The notes beneath the pieces were generated by a model, which searched no databases, had not been told where the DNA came from, and saw only the letters and a program-made list of their open reading frames with translations. A program made the position numbers and the translations under genes. DNA of 64,000 bases from Verrucomicrobiales bacterium (lineage in GTDB: Bacteria > Verrucomicrobiota > Verrucomicrobiia > Verrucomicrobiales > DEV007): contig JAEUHH010000102.1 in assembly GCA_016795505.1 (NCBI GenBank), positions 1-64,000 of the forward strand. Direction: 5' to 3'. Every line of letters begins with the position of its first letter. Position 1 is the stretch's first letter. This document shows, piece after piece, positions 10,601-17,231 of this stretch.

Positions 10601-13600
10601 GTGGCGAATCCCGAGGCGCGGATTTCCGAGATCGAACTGCTCTCGACCGATGAGCAGCGCAAGGTCCTGACTGAGTGGAACGCCACCGCAGCCGAGTTTC
10701 CGCGCGAGACACTGCTCCACGAGTGGGTCGCGGAAAGCGCCGCCCGCCATGCGGACAAAACCGCGGTTGTCTGCGGCGATCGCGAACTCGGCTATGGCGA
10801 ACTGAATCGCCTCGCCAACGGCGTGGCCAAGCGCCTCACCGCCCTCGGCGTGCAGCCCGGCGACAATGTCGGCGTGCTCATCGACCGGTCGCCTGCGATG
10901 GTTGCCGCGCTGCTGGGCGCCCTGAAATCTGGAGCCACCTACGTACCGCTTGATCCCGAGTTCCCCGAGCAGCGTCTGGCTTTGATGTTGTCCGATGCTA
11001 CCCCGAAGGTACTGCTCACTTCCCGTGAACTGGCCGGCGAACTGCCCGGCGGCGCTTGGCAGGTCCTCGCGATGGAAGATGTCGAGCCCTCCGCCGACCC
11101 GCCCGCCGTGTCGGGACTGACGCCCGAGTCGCTCGCCTACATCATTTACACCTCCGGATCGACCGGCACGCCCAAGGGCGTCGAGATTCCGCACCGCGCG
11201 GCGGTCAATTTCCTCGCCTCCATGCGCCGCGAACCGGGACTTTCGGAAAGTGACCGCCTCCTGGCCGTCACCACGTTGTCCTTCGACATTTCGTTGCTGG
11301 AAATGTTCCTGCCGCTCGTCACCGGCGCCACTGTGGTCATCGCCACGCGGGAGGAAGTGAAGGACGGTCGCCGTCTGGCCAATCTGCTCAACGACGAGGA
11401 CATCACTGTCATGCAGGCGACACCCGCGACCTGGCAGATGCTGCTCGATTCCGGCTGGGAAGGCCGCAGCGAGTTGCGCCTATTCTGCGGTGGGGAGCCC
11501 CTGTCGCGTTCGCTCGCCAACGTGCTCGTCAATTCCGCCAGCGAGGTCTGGAATCTCTACGGGCCGACTGAAACGACCGTCTGGTCGACCCTCCAGCGCG
11601 TCACCGAAAGCGACGAAGCCGTCACCATCGGCCGACCAATCGCCAACACCCAGGTTTACGTGCTCGATGCCGCCCACCGGCCCGTGCCGGCTGGCTTCAC
11701 CGGCGAACTGTGGATCGGAGGCGCCGGTCTGGCCCGCGGCTACCGCAACCGGCCCGAACTGACCGCCGATGCCTTCGAGGAGATCACGCTGCCCACCGGG
11801 GAGACGAGCCGGCTTTACCGCACCGGCGACCTTGCCCGCTGGACCCGTGACGGCGTGCTCGAGTGTCTCGGCCGCGTCGATTTCCAGGTCAAAGTCCGCG
11901 GGGTCCGCATCGAACTCGGCGACATCGAGGCCCAGCTCGAGCAGCATCCCGCCATCAGTCAGGCCGTCGTCGCCAAGCGCGCCGATCTGCCCGGTGGCGA
12001 GGGACTCGCAGCCTACCTTATTCCCACGGGCGAGAGCCTGCCGGACGCCACCGCTTTGCGCCAGTATCTGGCCGAAAAACTGCCCGCCAGCTACATTCCG
12101 GCCGCCTTTGTTCAAGTCAGCGAATTCCCGCTCACGCCCAATCGCAAGATCGACCGCAAGCGGCTGCCCGCGCCGACTCTGGCCAGCAGTCCGGCCGGCG
12201 AGCGGGTTGCTCCGCGCACGCCCACCGAGCAGAAGCTGCACGGCATTTTCGCCCATCACTTCGATCCCGCCAGCTTCGGCATCACCGACGGCTTCTTCGA
12301 ACTCGGCGGCGATTCCCTGCTCGCCCTGCGCATCGTGGTGGAGACCTCCGAGGCCTTCAATCGCCAGGTGCCGGTCGATGCCTTCCTCCGCCATCCTACG
12401 ATCGAGCAACTGGCTCACTACCTCGACAGCTCGGAAAGCGGCGTCGCTCCCGACGAGGAGGCGCTCGTCTCCGGACCCGTGGCGTCGATCGACGATCTCG
12501 ACCACATCGAAGTTGCCTTCGCCGGCGGGGACGAGGAGGTGCCCGCGCTCGATGCCGTGGCCCTGACCTACGTGCCCGAGGCGCTCGCCGCGCTGGCCGG
12601 CGTGCCGCGCGATCGCATCGCCGAGCACTGGTTCGGCGGCAGACCCCGCCTGACCAATGTGTATGAACTGCCCCAGGGCCGCATCGGCGTGGTCATGCTC
12701 CCGCGTTTCGAAATCGATTTCTACAAGGACCCCGAGGGCGTCCGCGGACCCGTCATCGAGGCCCTCGAACTGGCCGCCAAAGCCGGCGCTCGGACCGTTT
12801 CGCTGACGGGCGTCATTCCTTCCGCCACCAATCACGGGCGCGACATCGCCGGCTGGATCGACGGACGGAAGGATCTGCCGGTCATCACCACCGGCGACGC
12901 CACCCGCTCGGCCACCATCGTGCGCAGCGTGGAGGGAATGCTGGAGAAAGTCGGTCGCGACCTGGCGAGGGAGACTCTGGCCGTCGTTGGCCTCGGCTCC
13001 ATCGGCCACGGCACCATGCTGCTGCTGCTGAAAGTGCTGCCGCATCCGAAGCGACTGATTCTGTGCGATCCCTATCAGAATGACGACCAACTGGCCCGCG
13101 CCCGCGACGAAGTCCGCGCGGCCGGCTACACAGGCGAGGTCAACATCGTCGCCAACGGTGGCGCCCTGCCGCCCGAGGTCTATGACGCCAGTTTCATCGT
13201 CGCTTCGACGAACCTGCCCGGCATCCTCGACATCCGCGGATTGAAACCCGGCACCCTGGTGGTCGATTATAGCTTCCCGCCCGTGTTCCGCGTGGCCGAT
13301 GCCATCCGGCGCGTCCGGGAGAGCGGCGACATCCTGTTCACCACCGGCGGTGAGCTGAAATTGCCCGGCGTCGTGAAGGAGACGGTTCATGTCCCCGAGA
13401 ACGTCGATTCACTCGGCGAGGGTCAGGAGGATGGCTTTGTCCGCTTCCTCGGCAGCCGCGATCCCGAGGAGATCACCGGGTGCGTGCTCGTCAGCCTGCT
13501 GACCGGCCAAAAGCCCGGCATCCAGCCCACTCTCGGGCCGCTCTCGATCGAGGACGCGCTGGCCCACTATAACTATCTGACCGAACTCGGCATTCAGCCC

Positions 13601-13684
13601 GCCCGCCTGCAAATGAGCGGTTGGTTCGTCCCGGAGGAGACCATCGTCGCCGTCCGCGAATCGAAGGTTTACGAAGGAACCTGA
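1700..13684 (+). CDS. Iterative-type hybrid PKS-NRPS (KS-AT-DH-cMT-ER-KR-ACP-C-A-PCP) with terminal acyl-ACP-reductase-like domain
   Basis: The product is about 3,994 residues from ATG 1700; a TTG at 1679 would add seven. Domains by position: KS 1730-3010 (Cys codon 2240 in DTACSS, His at 2645 and 2765); AT 3330-4220 (Ser in GHSVGE at 3614); DH 4400-5270 (HxxxDxxxxP at 4511, Asp at 5006); C-methyltransferase about 5800-6480 (LEVGAGTG); structural KR 6530-7090; ER 7160-8120 (HAGTGGVGQ); KR 8170-8750 (TGGAGGFG, VLDD, SNYNAGN); ACP 8990-9220 (LGLDSL); C 9290-10640 (HHIVSDAWS); A 10690-12160 (YTSGSTGTPKG, NLYGPTE, YRTGD); PCP 12215-12430 (LGGDSL). The last 390 residues resemble acyl-ACP reductase (ITTGDATRSATIVRSVE, VVGLGSIGHG). 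One fully reducing, methylating PKS module feeding one NRPS module matches fungal HR-PKS-NRPS enzymes and suggests iterative chain building, amino acid capping and reductive release. No phosphopantetheinyl transferase is visible in the window. Domain order is confident; product and iteration are inference. Confidence 0.93.
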   Translation: MSDGVNATREPLAIVGMACRFPGGVSDPASFWKLLVERRSGIIPVPKDRWNRERWYHPNAEIPSRMITKWAAFVHDFDKFDAQFFGISPREALRMDPQQRWLLEAAWESLEDAGMPPIGLRGSDTGVFIGIASNDYANVAQSDPKNVDVHTNSGSTLSIASNRIAYLFDFKGPAVSVDTACSSALVAVNLACESIWSGQSAMALAGGVNALLTPDASIGFSKASMLSPSGQCFAFDDRANGYVRGEGAGVIVIKPLRQAIADGDRIYCTIRAAVINQDGHTSSMTVPGVETQAEMLRIAYKQAGMEPKRVRYMEAHGTGTPVGDPIETRALGQVLAQGRDEGDWCLIGSVKTNIGHLESGSGVAGLMKAALVLHHDTVPPNLNFKRPNPNIPFEEFKLKVATDLQPLPHLGDFLPVTAVNSFGFGGTNAHIVLEANPNAEGRATKTIVTFPGGKEADRPLLLPISGRTDGALRDAAVQWRHYLRESDEKLADVSAAAGLHREHLDNRLVVMGRDREELCHRLTQWLAGHPEEGTTVSGKPAAEVHPLVFVFTGQGAQWWKMGQELLEREPVFRRTLEEIDAFIKPLGGWSLIEEMTRDEASSRMERTNIAQPAIFGLQVALAELWKSWGVEPAKVVGHSVGEVAAAYVAGAYSLEDAVKVIFHRSRLQDTTGGHGRMVAVGISTAEAKKLLAGREHQIQVAVVNSPGLITLAGDTAPLEEVVAGLETAGKFVRWLRIDYAFHTHQMEPIREELLAALAGIQPRPTRIPYFSTVTGGQLAGEKLDAEYWWRNVRETVQFAPAITALIRGGEDSFLELGPHPALQNPIQECLSEQGRKGVYFNSLKRKSDESLEMLTNLAQMHLRGYAIDWQSVNRGSGAWIDLPKNAWQRERFWLESTEGHYLRCGDEEHPLLGLRRTASRPTFRFELDPRLFTWLDDHRFWDSVVFPAAGYGEIGIALARKLFPGEPYVVEELEMKKALFVTESKVPTVEVVFDPDTRIFQIFSATGDRKEWDLNAQGVLRKQPFPKAAAPVNFESIKAGLTDHFDHAGYYQDYADAGYQFRPMFQHLQNVWRKKGESFAEIVAPEGLHQSIPHFHFHPAVLDACFHTVKGGQVPPDGAKGTDYFYLPAAIRSIRLFVDKPPHRLWGHARVNDDNDREYIIADIDVYDDAGRPVAQILGFRADRVEQNDGDDLEKCLYQARWEISRLKGTRIDGTAQLAAPAEIVTAAGEAVGALYEQRQLNEHYEKFMPLIDQASRQFILNAYLDLGWHPAVGDLVEVASHMRRLNIANHHRKLVFGQLTALAEGGWLKSVGEETWEVIRQPERADAIALLDQLAVELPRFASEVDLQRHTGPNLAGILSGEIDPLEVLFPGGSSEMMETFYREGADFPVINPLIGVALRKAIEKLPPRRAIRVLEVGAGTGSLTKEILPVFPADRTEYLFTDNGPLFLQSAKDKFGEPYPFVEYTLFDCERDPVDQGIEPCSFDIVLASNVIHATADLKQTLAKLARCLAPDGLLMMLEVTWRRAPLDNVFGLLSGWWRFTDTDLRQRSALLSRSAWEKLLGDAGYREATSFISSPKPEEDQQACFIAIAPQSGVETPAETAEAPAAPAETLLVIGGDEKLKAGLGELGLAPAAVGADLDEIGQKLDAIDAAGGKVTTIVHALSLDHPAIDGLDAEALNAAQETGVRHAHGLFKLITGREWPKTRPKLFFLTRGALPATAGDPLSGLASSPLTGFLRVANNEKAEFQWNLIDLDPTGPEHEMRDICDEIRLSDGEPEVAYRGHHRHVRRVRRVKRDELPMRRRNAVRPDGSVLPYRLQIDKPGILTNLSLNETERREPGPDEVELIVKAGGINFRDVMKALGMYPGQPVDLKWFGDDFSGVVERVGSNVTDLKPGDSVVGMAPYCFRSHVTVHRRLVFRKADRISHAEAATLPTVFLTAHYAINELARMRKGESILIHAGTGGVGQAAIQIARHLGLTIFATAGSDEKRALLRDMGVDHVLDSRSLAFADRIMEITGGRGVDAVLNSLAGDFIPKNFSVLAMFGRYLEIGKVDVYGNSRIGLEPLRNNISFHVIDLAQHLQAKPEYVAEMFTELERHFQAGDYRPLPNKVFPITQVVEAFRYMAAGKHIGKNVLDFDVPEILVGPATEDGHRLSAEGTWLITGGAGGFGLELAGWMAQNGARHFALMSRSGPKEDALPKIQALRELGCTVLDARGDVAKRADVDRVVAEIQAGGAPLTGVIHGAMVLDDEFIVELDRERFDRVLLPKMLGAWNLHQATLGLPLEHFISFSSFSAVIGAVKQSNYNAGNVFLDQLAYYRRSQGLPALTFNWGALKGAGFVERNEKTQQYLEMVGLGATEMDETLALFSWGQPTDATQLGAARVDWSALARFSPSVGSTKMFAAVVPRTGGSGGESMAARILEAPADKRMAMVEDLIAAQVGAVLGTEASRIDKDTPLTNLGLDSLMAIELVNRIEDKLGMAMPMGSVLNGPNIRDLSIPVLEKLLDSAGDLSGGGATSTDLVPFEATGEMPSVLPLSEGQRALWFLNRLAPESSAYNLIFSGKFRPLLDIEAMKKAFALLFERHPLFDVTFTTRDGEPVQIVQKGRTIDFREHDCSSLNDVQLKALISDHANRPFDLERGPVARLELFRTADAAHVALLSMHHIVSDAWSVAVLIQDLIEYYFSAKAGRTPRVEPLPASYADFVRWERAHLDSPAGDTRLAYWSHRLADAPVALDLPTDRPRPPVQSFNGGTHGFQIDEALTGEIVAFSKAHHATLFTTLLSAYEILLHRYCRQDDLVVGVPLAGRNQSELQGVVGYFINPVPMRSRVDDDPTVAAYLERNREEVNGALEHQQFPLARLVDKLRVPRDPGRSPLFQVTFSMERIPGIDEQGIAVFLIGQGGHTFHVGDLSMETVDLTTRQAQFEITLVVEEAGGNLFGCWQYNRDLFDENTIAELNALYAQVLRGMVANPEARISEIELLSTDEQRKVLTEWNATAAEFPRETLLHEWVAESAARHADKTAVVCGDRELGYGELNRLANGVAKRLTALGVQPGDNVGVLIDRSPAMVAALLGALKSGATYVPLDPEFPEQRLALMLSDATPKVLLTSRELAGELPGGAWQVLAMEDVEPSADPPAVSGLTPESLAYIIYTSGSTGTPKGVEIPHRAAVNFLASMRREPGLSESDRLLAVTTLSFDISLLEMFLPLVTGATVVIATREEVKDGRRLANLLNDEDITVMQATPATWQMLLDSGWEGRSELRLFCGGEPLSRSLANVLVNSASEVWNLYGPTETTVWSTLQRVTESDEAVTIGRPIANTQVYVLDAAHRPVPAGFTGELWIGGAGLARGYRNRPELTADAFEEITLPTGETSRLYRTGDLARWTRDGVLECLGRVDFQVKVRGVRIELGDIEAQLEQHPAISQAVVAKRADLPGGEGLAAYLIPTGESLPDATALRQYLAEKLPASYIPAAFVQVSEFPLTPNRKIDRKRLPAPTLASSPAGERVAPRTPTEQKLHGIFAHHFDPASFGITDGFFELGGDSLLALRIVVETSEAFNRQVPVDAFLRHPTIEQLAHYLDSSESGVAPDEEALVSGPVASIDDLDHIEVAFAGGDEEVPALDAVALTYVPEALAALAGVPRDRIAEHWFGGRPRLTNVYELPQGRIGVVMLPRFEIDFYKDPEGVRGPVIEALELAAKAGARTVSLTGVIPSATNHGRDIAGWIDGRKDLPVITTGDATRSATIVRSVEGMLEKVGRDLARETLAVVGLGSIGHGTMLLLLKVLPHPKRLILCDPYQNDDQLARARDEVRAAGYTGEVNIVANGGALPPEVYDASFIVASTNLPGILDIRGLKPGTLVVDYSFPPVFRVADAIRRVRESGDILFTTGGELKLPGVVKETVHVPENVDSLGEGQEDGFVRFLGSRDPEEITGCVLVSLLTGQKPGIQPTLGPLSIEDALAHYNYLTELGIQPARLQMSGWFVPEETIVAVRESKVYEGT
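6069..6157. repeat. 22-bp-phased ACCCTGT array, locus 2 (direct, inside the PKS-NRPS gene)
   Basis: Cores ACCCTGT start at 6098, 6120 and 6142, and a weaker ACCCTAT starts at 6076, all in the same direction and exactly 22 bp apart. The third and fourth units carry GATC flanks. The array lies in the methyltransferase-domain coding region, where the protein still reads like a normal PKS methyltransferase (SFDIVLASNVIHAT follows). Because 22 is not a multiple of three, each unit is read in a different frame. Confidence 0.65.
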
Positions 13685-13807
13685 GTCCGCGCCGAATGGA
13701 AGGAACTGCCGTCCATCTGCCTGCGACCGGAGATTTTGCCGCGAATTTTTTTGGCAAAAGCCGGCCCCCGGGAGGCTGCCGGAGGGCTGTCTTTTTCTTT
13801 CCGGTTT

Positions 13808-13856
13808 TCCGATCCAACCCTGTCTCATCGGAGAGACAACAGGGTTGGATCGGAAA
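13808..13856. repeat. 22-bp-phased ACCCTGT array, locus 3 (inverted pair)
   Basis: Cores ACCCTGT at 13817-13823 and ACAGGGT at 13839-13845 are 22 bp apart. The outer arms TTCCGATCCAACCCTGT and their reverse complement match over 17 bp without error. The locus sits between the ends of the convergent PKS-NRPS and SDR genes, so transcripts from either side could fold into a hairpin there. There is no T-tract, so a terminator role is not shown. Confidence 0.9.
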
Positions 13857-13865
13857 TCGTGCGGG

Positions 13866-14591
13866 TCAGAGGGGCTTCAAGGTGGAAAGTCCGCCGTCGA
13901 TCGCGATGACCTGGCCGGTCAGGAAGACTGATTCCGCACCGAGGAGAAATTCCACGGCGGCGGCCAGGTCGTTGGGATCGCCGATGGCCCGGAGCGGATG
14001 CCGCTGGCGGGCGGCTTCGGCTTTTTCCGGCGTGCTGAGCAGCGGAGCGGCCAGCGGGGTGTCGGTCAGGGAGGGCGCGAGGACATTGACCCGAATGGCC
14101 GGGGCGAGTTCGGCGGCGAGGGAGCGGGCCAGAGCCTCGACAGCCCCCTTGGCGGCGGCGATGCTGGCATGGAAAGGGAGGCCGATTTTGGCGGCGACGC
14201 TGGAAAACAGCACCACCGAGGCGCCGGAGCCGGCTTTCTTCAGCGCGGGCAGGGCGGCGCGGAGCAGCCGGACCGCACCGAGGAAATTGATCTCCCAGTC
14301 GCGTTGGAAATCCTCATCGCGCAGGCGGGAGAAGGGCCGCAGTTCGATGGTGCCGGGGCAATAGACCAGCCCGTCGAGGCGATCGGGCAGGGCCGCGGCC
14401 GACAACGGCTCGGCCACGGTGGCGTCGAAGGGCAGGCACTCGACTCCGCGGAGGAATTCCAGCGGACCAGGCCGGCGAACGGCGCAGATGATGCGGCAGG
14501 GATCCGGCGCTGCGGCGAGGCGGTGAACGGTGGCGAGTCCGATGCCGGAATTGCCGCCGGCGATGAGATAGGTCTTTCGCGAGTCTTCCAT
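13866..14591 (-). CDS. Atypical short-chain dehydrogenase/reductase lacking the catalytic Tyr
   Basis: The product is 241 residues with an N-terminal Rossmann signature (IAGGNSGIG), a strand ending VVLFSSVAAK with the usual catalytic Ser, and a C-terminal TGQVIAIDGG. The expected YxxxK motif reads IAAAK, so the Tyr is replaced by Ile while the Lys remains. This fits an atypical SDR subgroup that may use another acid or may bind NAD(P) without classic catalysis. It is the last gene of a possible minus-strand run with the DUF1080 gene (58-bp gap) and the LON-domain gene. It converges on the giant PKS-NRPS gene, so a tailoring role in that pathway is possible but unsupported. Confidence 0.85.
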   Translation of the reverse strand: MEDSRKTYLIAGGNSGIGLATVHRLAAAPDPCRIICAVRRPGPLEFLRGVECLPFDATVAEPLSAAALPDRLDGLVYCPGTIELRPFSRLRDEDFQRDWEINFLGAVRLLRAALPALKKAGSGASVVLFSSVAAKIGLPFHASIAAAKGAVEALARSLAAELAPAIRVNVLAPSLTDTPLAAPLLSTPEKAEAARQRHPLRAIGDPNDLAAAVEFLLGAESVFLTGQVIAIDGGLSTLKPL

Positions 14592-14649
14592 GGAGGCGTC
14601 GCAAGCCGTTACGACCCGCGGACGCCGTTCGGATGGGAGGAGCGACCGC

Positions 14650-15585
14650 TTATTTCGTTGGCGCGGCCGCCGGGGCGGCGAGATCGGCGGGCGTGAGGTT
14701 GCGCCACTGGAGATTCCGATACTGGGCGCGGGTCATGAAACTGGCGATGCCGACGGGCACGCACAGTTCGATGTCGCCGGGGCGCAGGCTGATCTTTTTG
14801 TCGCCGATCTCGAGATTCACCATCTGCCGTTCGTCGATCCAGGCCTCGATCTTGGCGTCGGTGACACGAACCTTGATTTTGTACCAGACGTTGGTTTCGA
14901 ATCCCTCGATGTTCATCGTCTCGTTCTCCGAGGCATCGAGGTCATCCACCGAGGACAGGCCGACGATCCCGCCGCCCCAGCCGCCGATGACGAAGGTGGC
15001 ATGGCTGTCTTTGACCGGGAAGGTGAGGGCGCAGAAAAAGTCGTTCCCGTCGAGTTTCATCGCCTCGAGGGTGATCTCGTAGTTGGTCTTTGCCGGCGGC
15101 TCCTCGGACCAATTGACGCCGGTCATGATGGCGCCGAAGTCGAACTCCAGGTTGCCTTCCTCATCGACAGTGACTTCGCCTTCGCCGCCGAATTGGATCG
15201 GCTTCCACTTGCCGAGGCCCTTGCCATCGAACAGGGGAATGAGATTGGGATCTTTTTTGGCGAACAGTCCGCCGAACTTCGGCTTTTCCGGAGCCGGTGC
15301 CTCGGCGGGAGCGGGTGGCGCGTCTTTCGCCGGGGTGGGGGAGGCCGGGGCATCGGCGGTGGTAGCCGCTGGCGCCTCAGTGGTGGCGGCGACGGCGGGC
15401 GGCGTCAATGAAGCGGGCAGGACGCCGGCGGTGCGGACGATGCGGCGCTGGCCCTCGGCATCGACTTGGGCAGACCATTCGAAAAGGCCGATGCTTTTGT
15501 GGCGGGCGACGTGCCAGGCGTTGCCGACGATGAGGAGGCCGATCACGCCCCAGAGAGTGTATTGAAGGGGTTTCACGCCGGCCAT
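14650..15585 (-). CDS. Membrane-anchored DUF1080 (3-keto-disaccharide hydrolase-like) protein
   Basis: The product is about 311 residues from the ATG at 15585; an upstream TTG at 15612 is less likely. Residues about 8-22 form one hydrophobic segment (LWGVIGLLIVGNAW). A long Ala/Pro/Thr-rich linker follows to about residue 100. The DUF1080 domain then opens with LIPLFDGKGLGKWKP and ends with FMTRAQYRNLQWRNL. DUF1080 proteins have a concanavalin-like beta-sandwich fold and are abundant in Verrucomicrobiota and Planctomycetota; some members act on 3-keto-glycosides. The linker and anchor suggest the domain faces the periplasm. Substrate is unknown. Confidence 0.85.
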   Translation of the reverse strand: MAGVKPLQYTLWGVIGLLIVGNAWHVARHKSIGLFEWSAQVDAEGQRRIVRTAGVLPASLTPPAVAATTEAPAATTADAPASPTPAKDAPPAPAEAPAPEKPKFGGLFAKKDPNLIPLFDGKGLGKWKPIQFGGEGEVTVDEEGNLEFDFGAIMTGVNWSEEPPAKTNYEITLEAMKLDGNDFFCALTFPVKDSHATFVIGGWGGGIVGLSSVDDLDASENETMNIEGFETNVWYKIKVRVTDAKIEAWIDERQMVNLEIGDKKISLRPGDIELCVPVGIASFMTRAQYRNLQWRNLTPADLAAPAAAPTK

Positions 15586-15657
15586 CGTGTCCGAGCCGCC
15601 GCCGCCGCGCAAGCGAATTCGCGGTCCCGGTTTGCGGATTGGCTGGCAGGCTGGGGA

Positions 15658-16275
15658 TTACGACTGCCCCGCGATCAGCGTCTGAACGAACTGATTGACG
15701 CAGTGGAGCCGCTCGACGACATCGCGGGTCTCGAGCAGCCGCTGTCGCTCGGTCGCTCCGGTGACGAAGGTGTGGGCGATGACATCGGCGACGGCGGAAG
15801 GATCATTGAGCAGGCGCAGGTTGTCGTGCAATTTCACGGACATGGTCTGATCGGGGCCGGTCAATTCCTCGACGAGGTCGATGGTCTCCGAGGCCAGCCG
15901 CTCGGCTAGGTCGGCGTCTTCGATCTCGCAGTCGATGGGCTCGATGGTCGCAATGCGGAAGGGCGCCATTTGCCGCCAGCCCGTGAAGCGGATGCGCTTC
16001 GTGCCGACGAGGATGAGGTGGGAGGTGCCATTTTCATGGGTGACGCAGGCCCGAACCAGCCCGGCGGTGGAGATGGGGGCGATGTCATCGGGTTCGCCGC
16101 CCTCCGGCACAGTGCCGATGCAGAACATCCGATCCGCGGCGAGGGCGGTGGAAAGCATCGCCCGATAGCGGGGCTCGAAGATGTAGAGCGGCAGCAGGCA
16201 GTGCGGGAACAGGGTGCAGGGGAGCACCATGACGGGGATCGACTCCGGGAGCTTCTCTAGAGTGGCGGGAACCAT
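15658..16275 (-). CDS. LON-substrate-binding-domain protein
   Basis: The product is 205 residues from the ATG at 16275. The N-terminus carries the typical pattern MVLPCTLFPHCLLPLYIFEPRYR of a Lon N-terminal domain, followed by beta-rich sequence (GLVRACVTHENGTSHLILVGTKRIRF) and a helical second half. There is no AAA+ or protease domain, so it is one of the stand-alone PF02190 proteins found in many bacteria. Its role is not established and it probably binds a protein or peptide. It is divergent from rpsO. Confidence 0.9.
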   Translation of the reverse strand: MVPATLEKLPESIPVMVLPCTLFPHCLLPLYIFEPRYRAMLSTALAADRMFCIGTVPEGGEPDDIAPISTAGLVRACVTHENGTSHLILVGTKRIRFTGWRQMAPFRIATIEPIDCEIEDADLAERLASETIDLVEELTGPDQTMSVKLHDNLRLLNDPSAVADVIAHTFVTGATERQRLLETRDVVERLHCVNQFVQTLIAGQS

Positions 16276-16495
16276 GGGGGGCTAGGATCGGGCGCGGGTG
16301 GGCTGTCTGGAAGGGGTTCGAGGGATTACGCTTTCCAAGCCAATCCGGTGGCAGTATCGCAAAAAACGGCCGGAAGCGGCGGACTTTTCATTGCGCAATC
16401 CGATTCTTGTGTTTATTTCGCGGCCACGAAACAAAGAAAAAACAAAGAACCATCCCCACAACCCATGGCGTCAAGGTGATGCCACCCGTTTGGCA

Positions 16496-16753
16496 ATGAG
16501 TGAACTAGCTACAGATATCAAAGAATTCCAGCTGCATGAAGGTGACACCGGCAGCGCGGACGTTCAGATCGCCCGGCTTTCCTGGCGGATCTCGGAACTG
16601 ACGGAGCATCTCTCCCGTCACAAGAAAGATTTTTCCTCGCGCCGTGGCCTGCTGATGCTGGTCGCCCAGCGCCGCAAACTGCTCGACTATCTGGCTTCCA
16701 CCGACGGCGAGCGCTACCAGAAAGTGATCAAGGCCCTGAAACTGCGTCGGTGA
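16496..16753 (+). CDS. rpsO: 30S ribosomal protein S15
   Basis: The product is 85 residues from the ATG at 16496, slightly shorter than the usual 88-89. It contains the S15 core: [41 protein letters not shown] and the C-terminal [13 protein letters not shown]15 binds the central domain of 16S rRNA and is a primary binder in 30S assembly. The rpsO-pnp gene order downstream is the conserved bacterial arrangement. Confidence 0.97.
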   Translation: MSELATDIKEFQLHEGDTGSADVQIARLSWRISELTEHLSRHKKDFSSRRGLLMLVAQRRKLLDYLASTDGERYQKVIKALKLRR

Positions 16754-17231
16754 TTCACCGGCGCGTTTTCGTTTCCCGTTTTTTCGATCGGGTCGGTCTT
16801 GGGGCGCCACGCTTCAAGTCCTTTGGTTTCTTCCTTCCTGCGAAAGCTTTCCCCAATCGGGAAGTTTCGGCAGGGAATGTCTGGAGTTCCGTGAGGCGCT
16901 CTGAGACGCTGGAGGCCCGATTGAAACGGGAGCGGACCCCGGCCTTTGACTGACCGACCGAAGGTCGAAAAGGGGATGCCGGGTCGATAAGCGATCCGAA
17001 TCTGAAAGAGCCGTCGAATCCCGCCTGAACCCAATCCGGTCGGGAGTCAGGCGACCGACTGCCGGGGAACCGGTCGCGGAAAAAGCCGAGCGCCCCCTGC
17101 CTGTGAAGGCCGAATCCCTGATGGATCGGTCGAATTAAACTCAGGCCGACAGCGCGGCAGGTCCGGAGCCTCTGGGGCGGCCGGGCCAAAAAAAGAACCT
17201 ATTTTTACACCAAACAAGAAAGAAAAACACC
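16754..17231. other. rpsO-pnp intergenic leader
   Basis: This stretch of about 480 bases has no convincing ORF. It starts with a small hairpin CGGTGATTCACCG at 16748-16760 that overlaps the rpsO stop and is followed by T-rich sequence, so it may be a weak terminator or processing site. A second perfect hairpin CGACCGAAGGTCG lies at 16955-16967. In other bacteria pnp mRNA is autoregulated through structured leader RNA; a similar role here is inference. The last 30 bases before pnp are A-rich (17210-17231). Confidence 0.4.

Noticed and set aside
12500-13684. Terminal thioesterase or SDR-type reductase domain in the PKS-NRPS
   Set aside because: No GxSxG Ser motif and no TGxxGxxG start with YxxxK are present. 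The pattern fits acyl-ACP reductase better.
16209-16215. Single ACAGGGT core inside the LON-domain gene
   Set aside because: No second core lies 22 bp away on either side and GATC flanks are missing, so this is a chance match.
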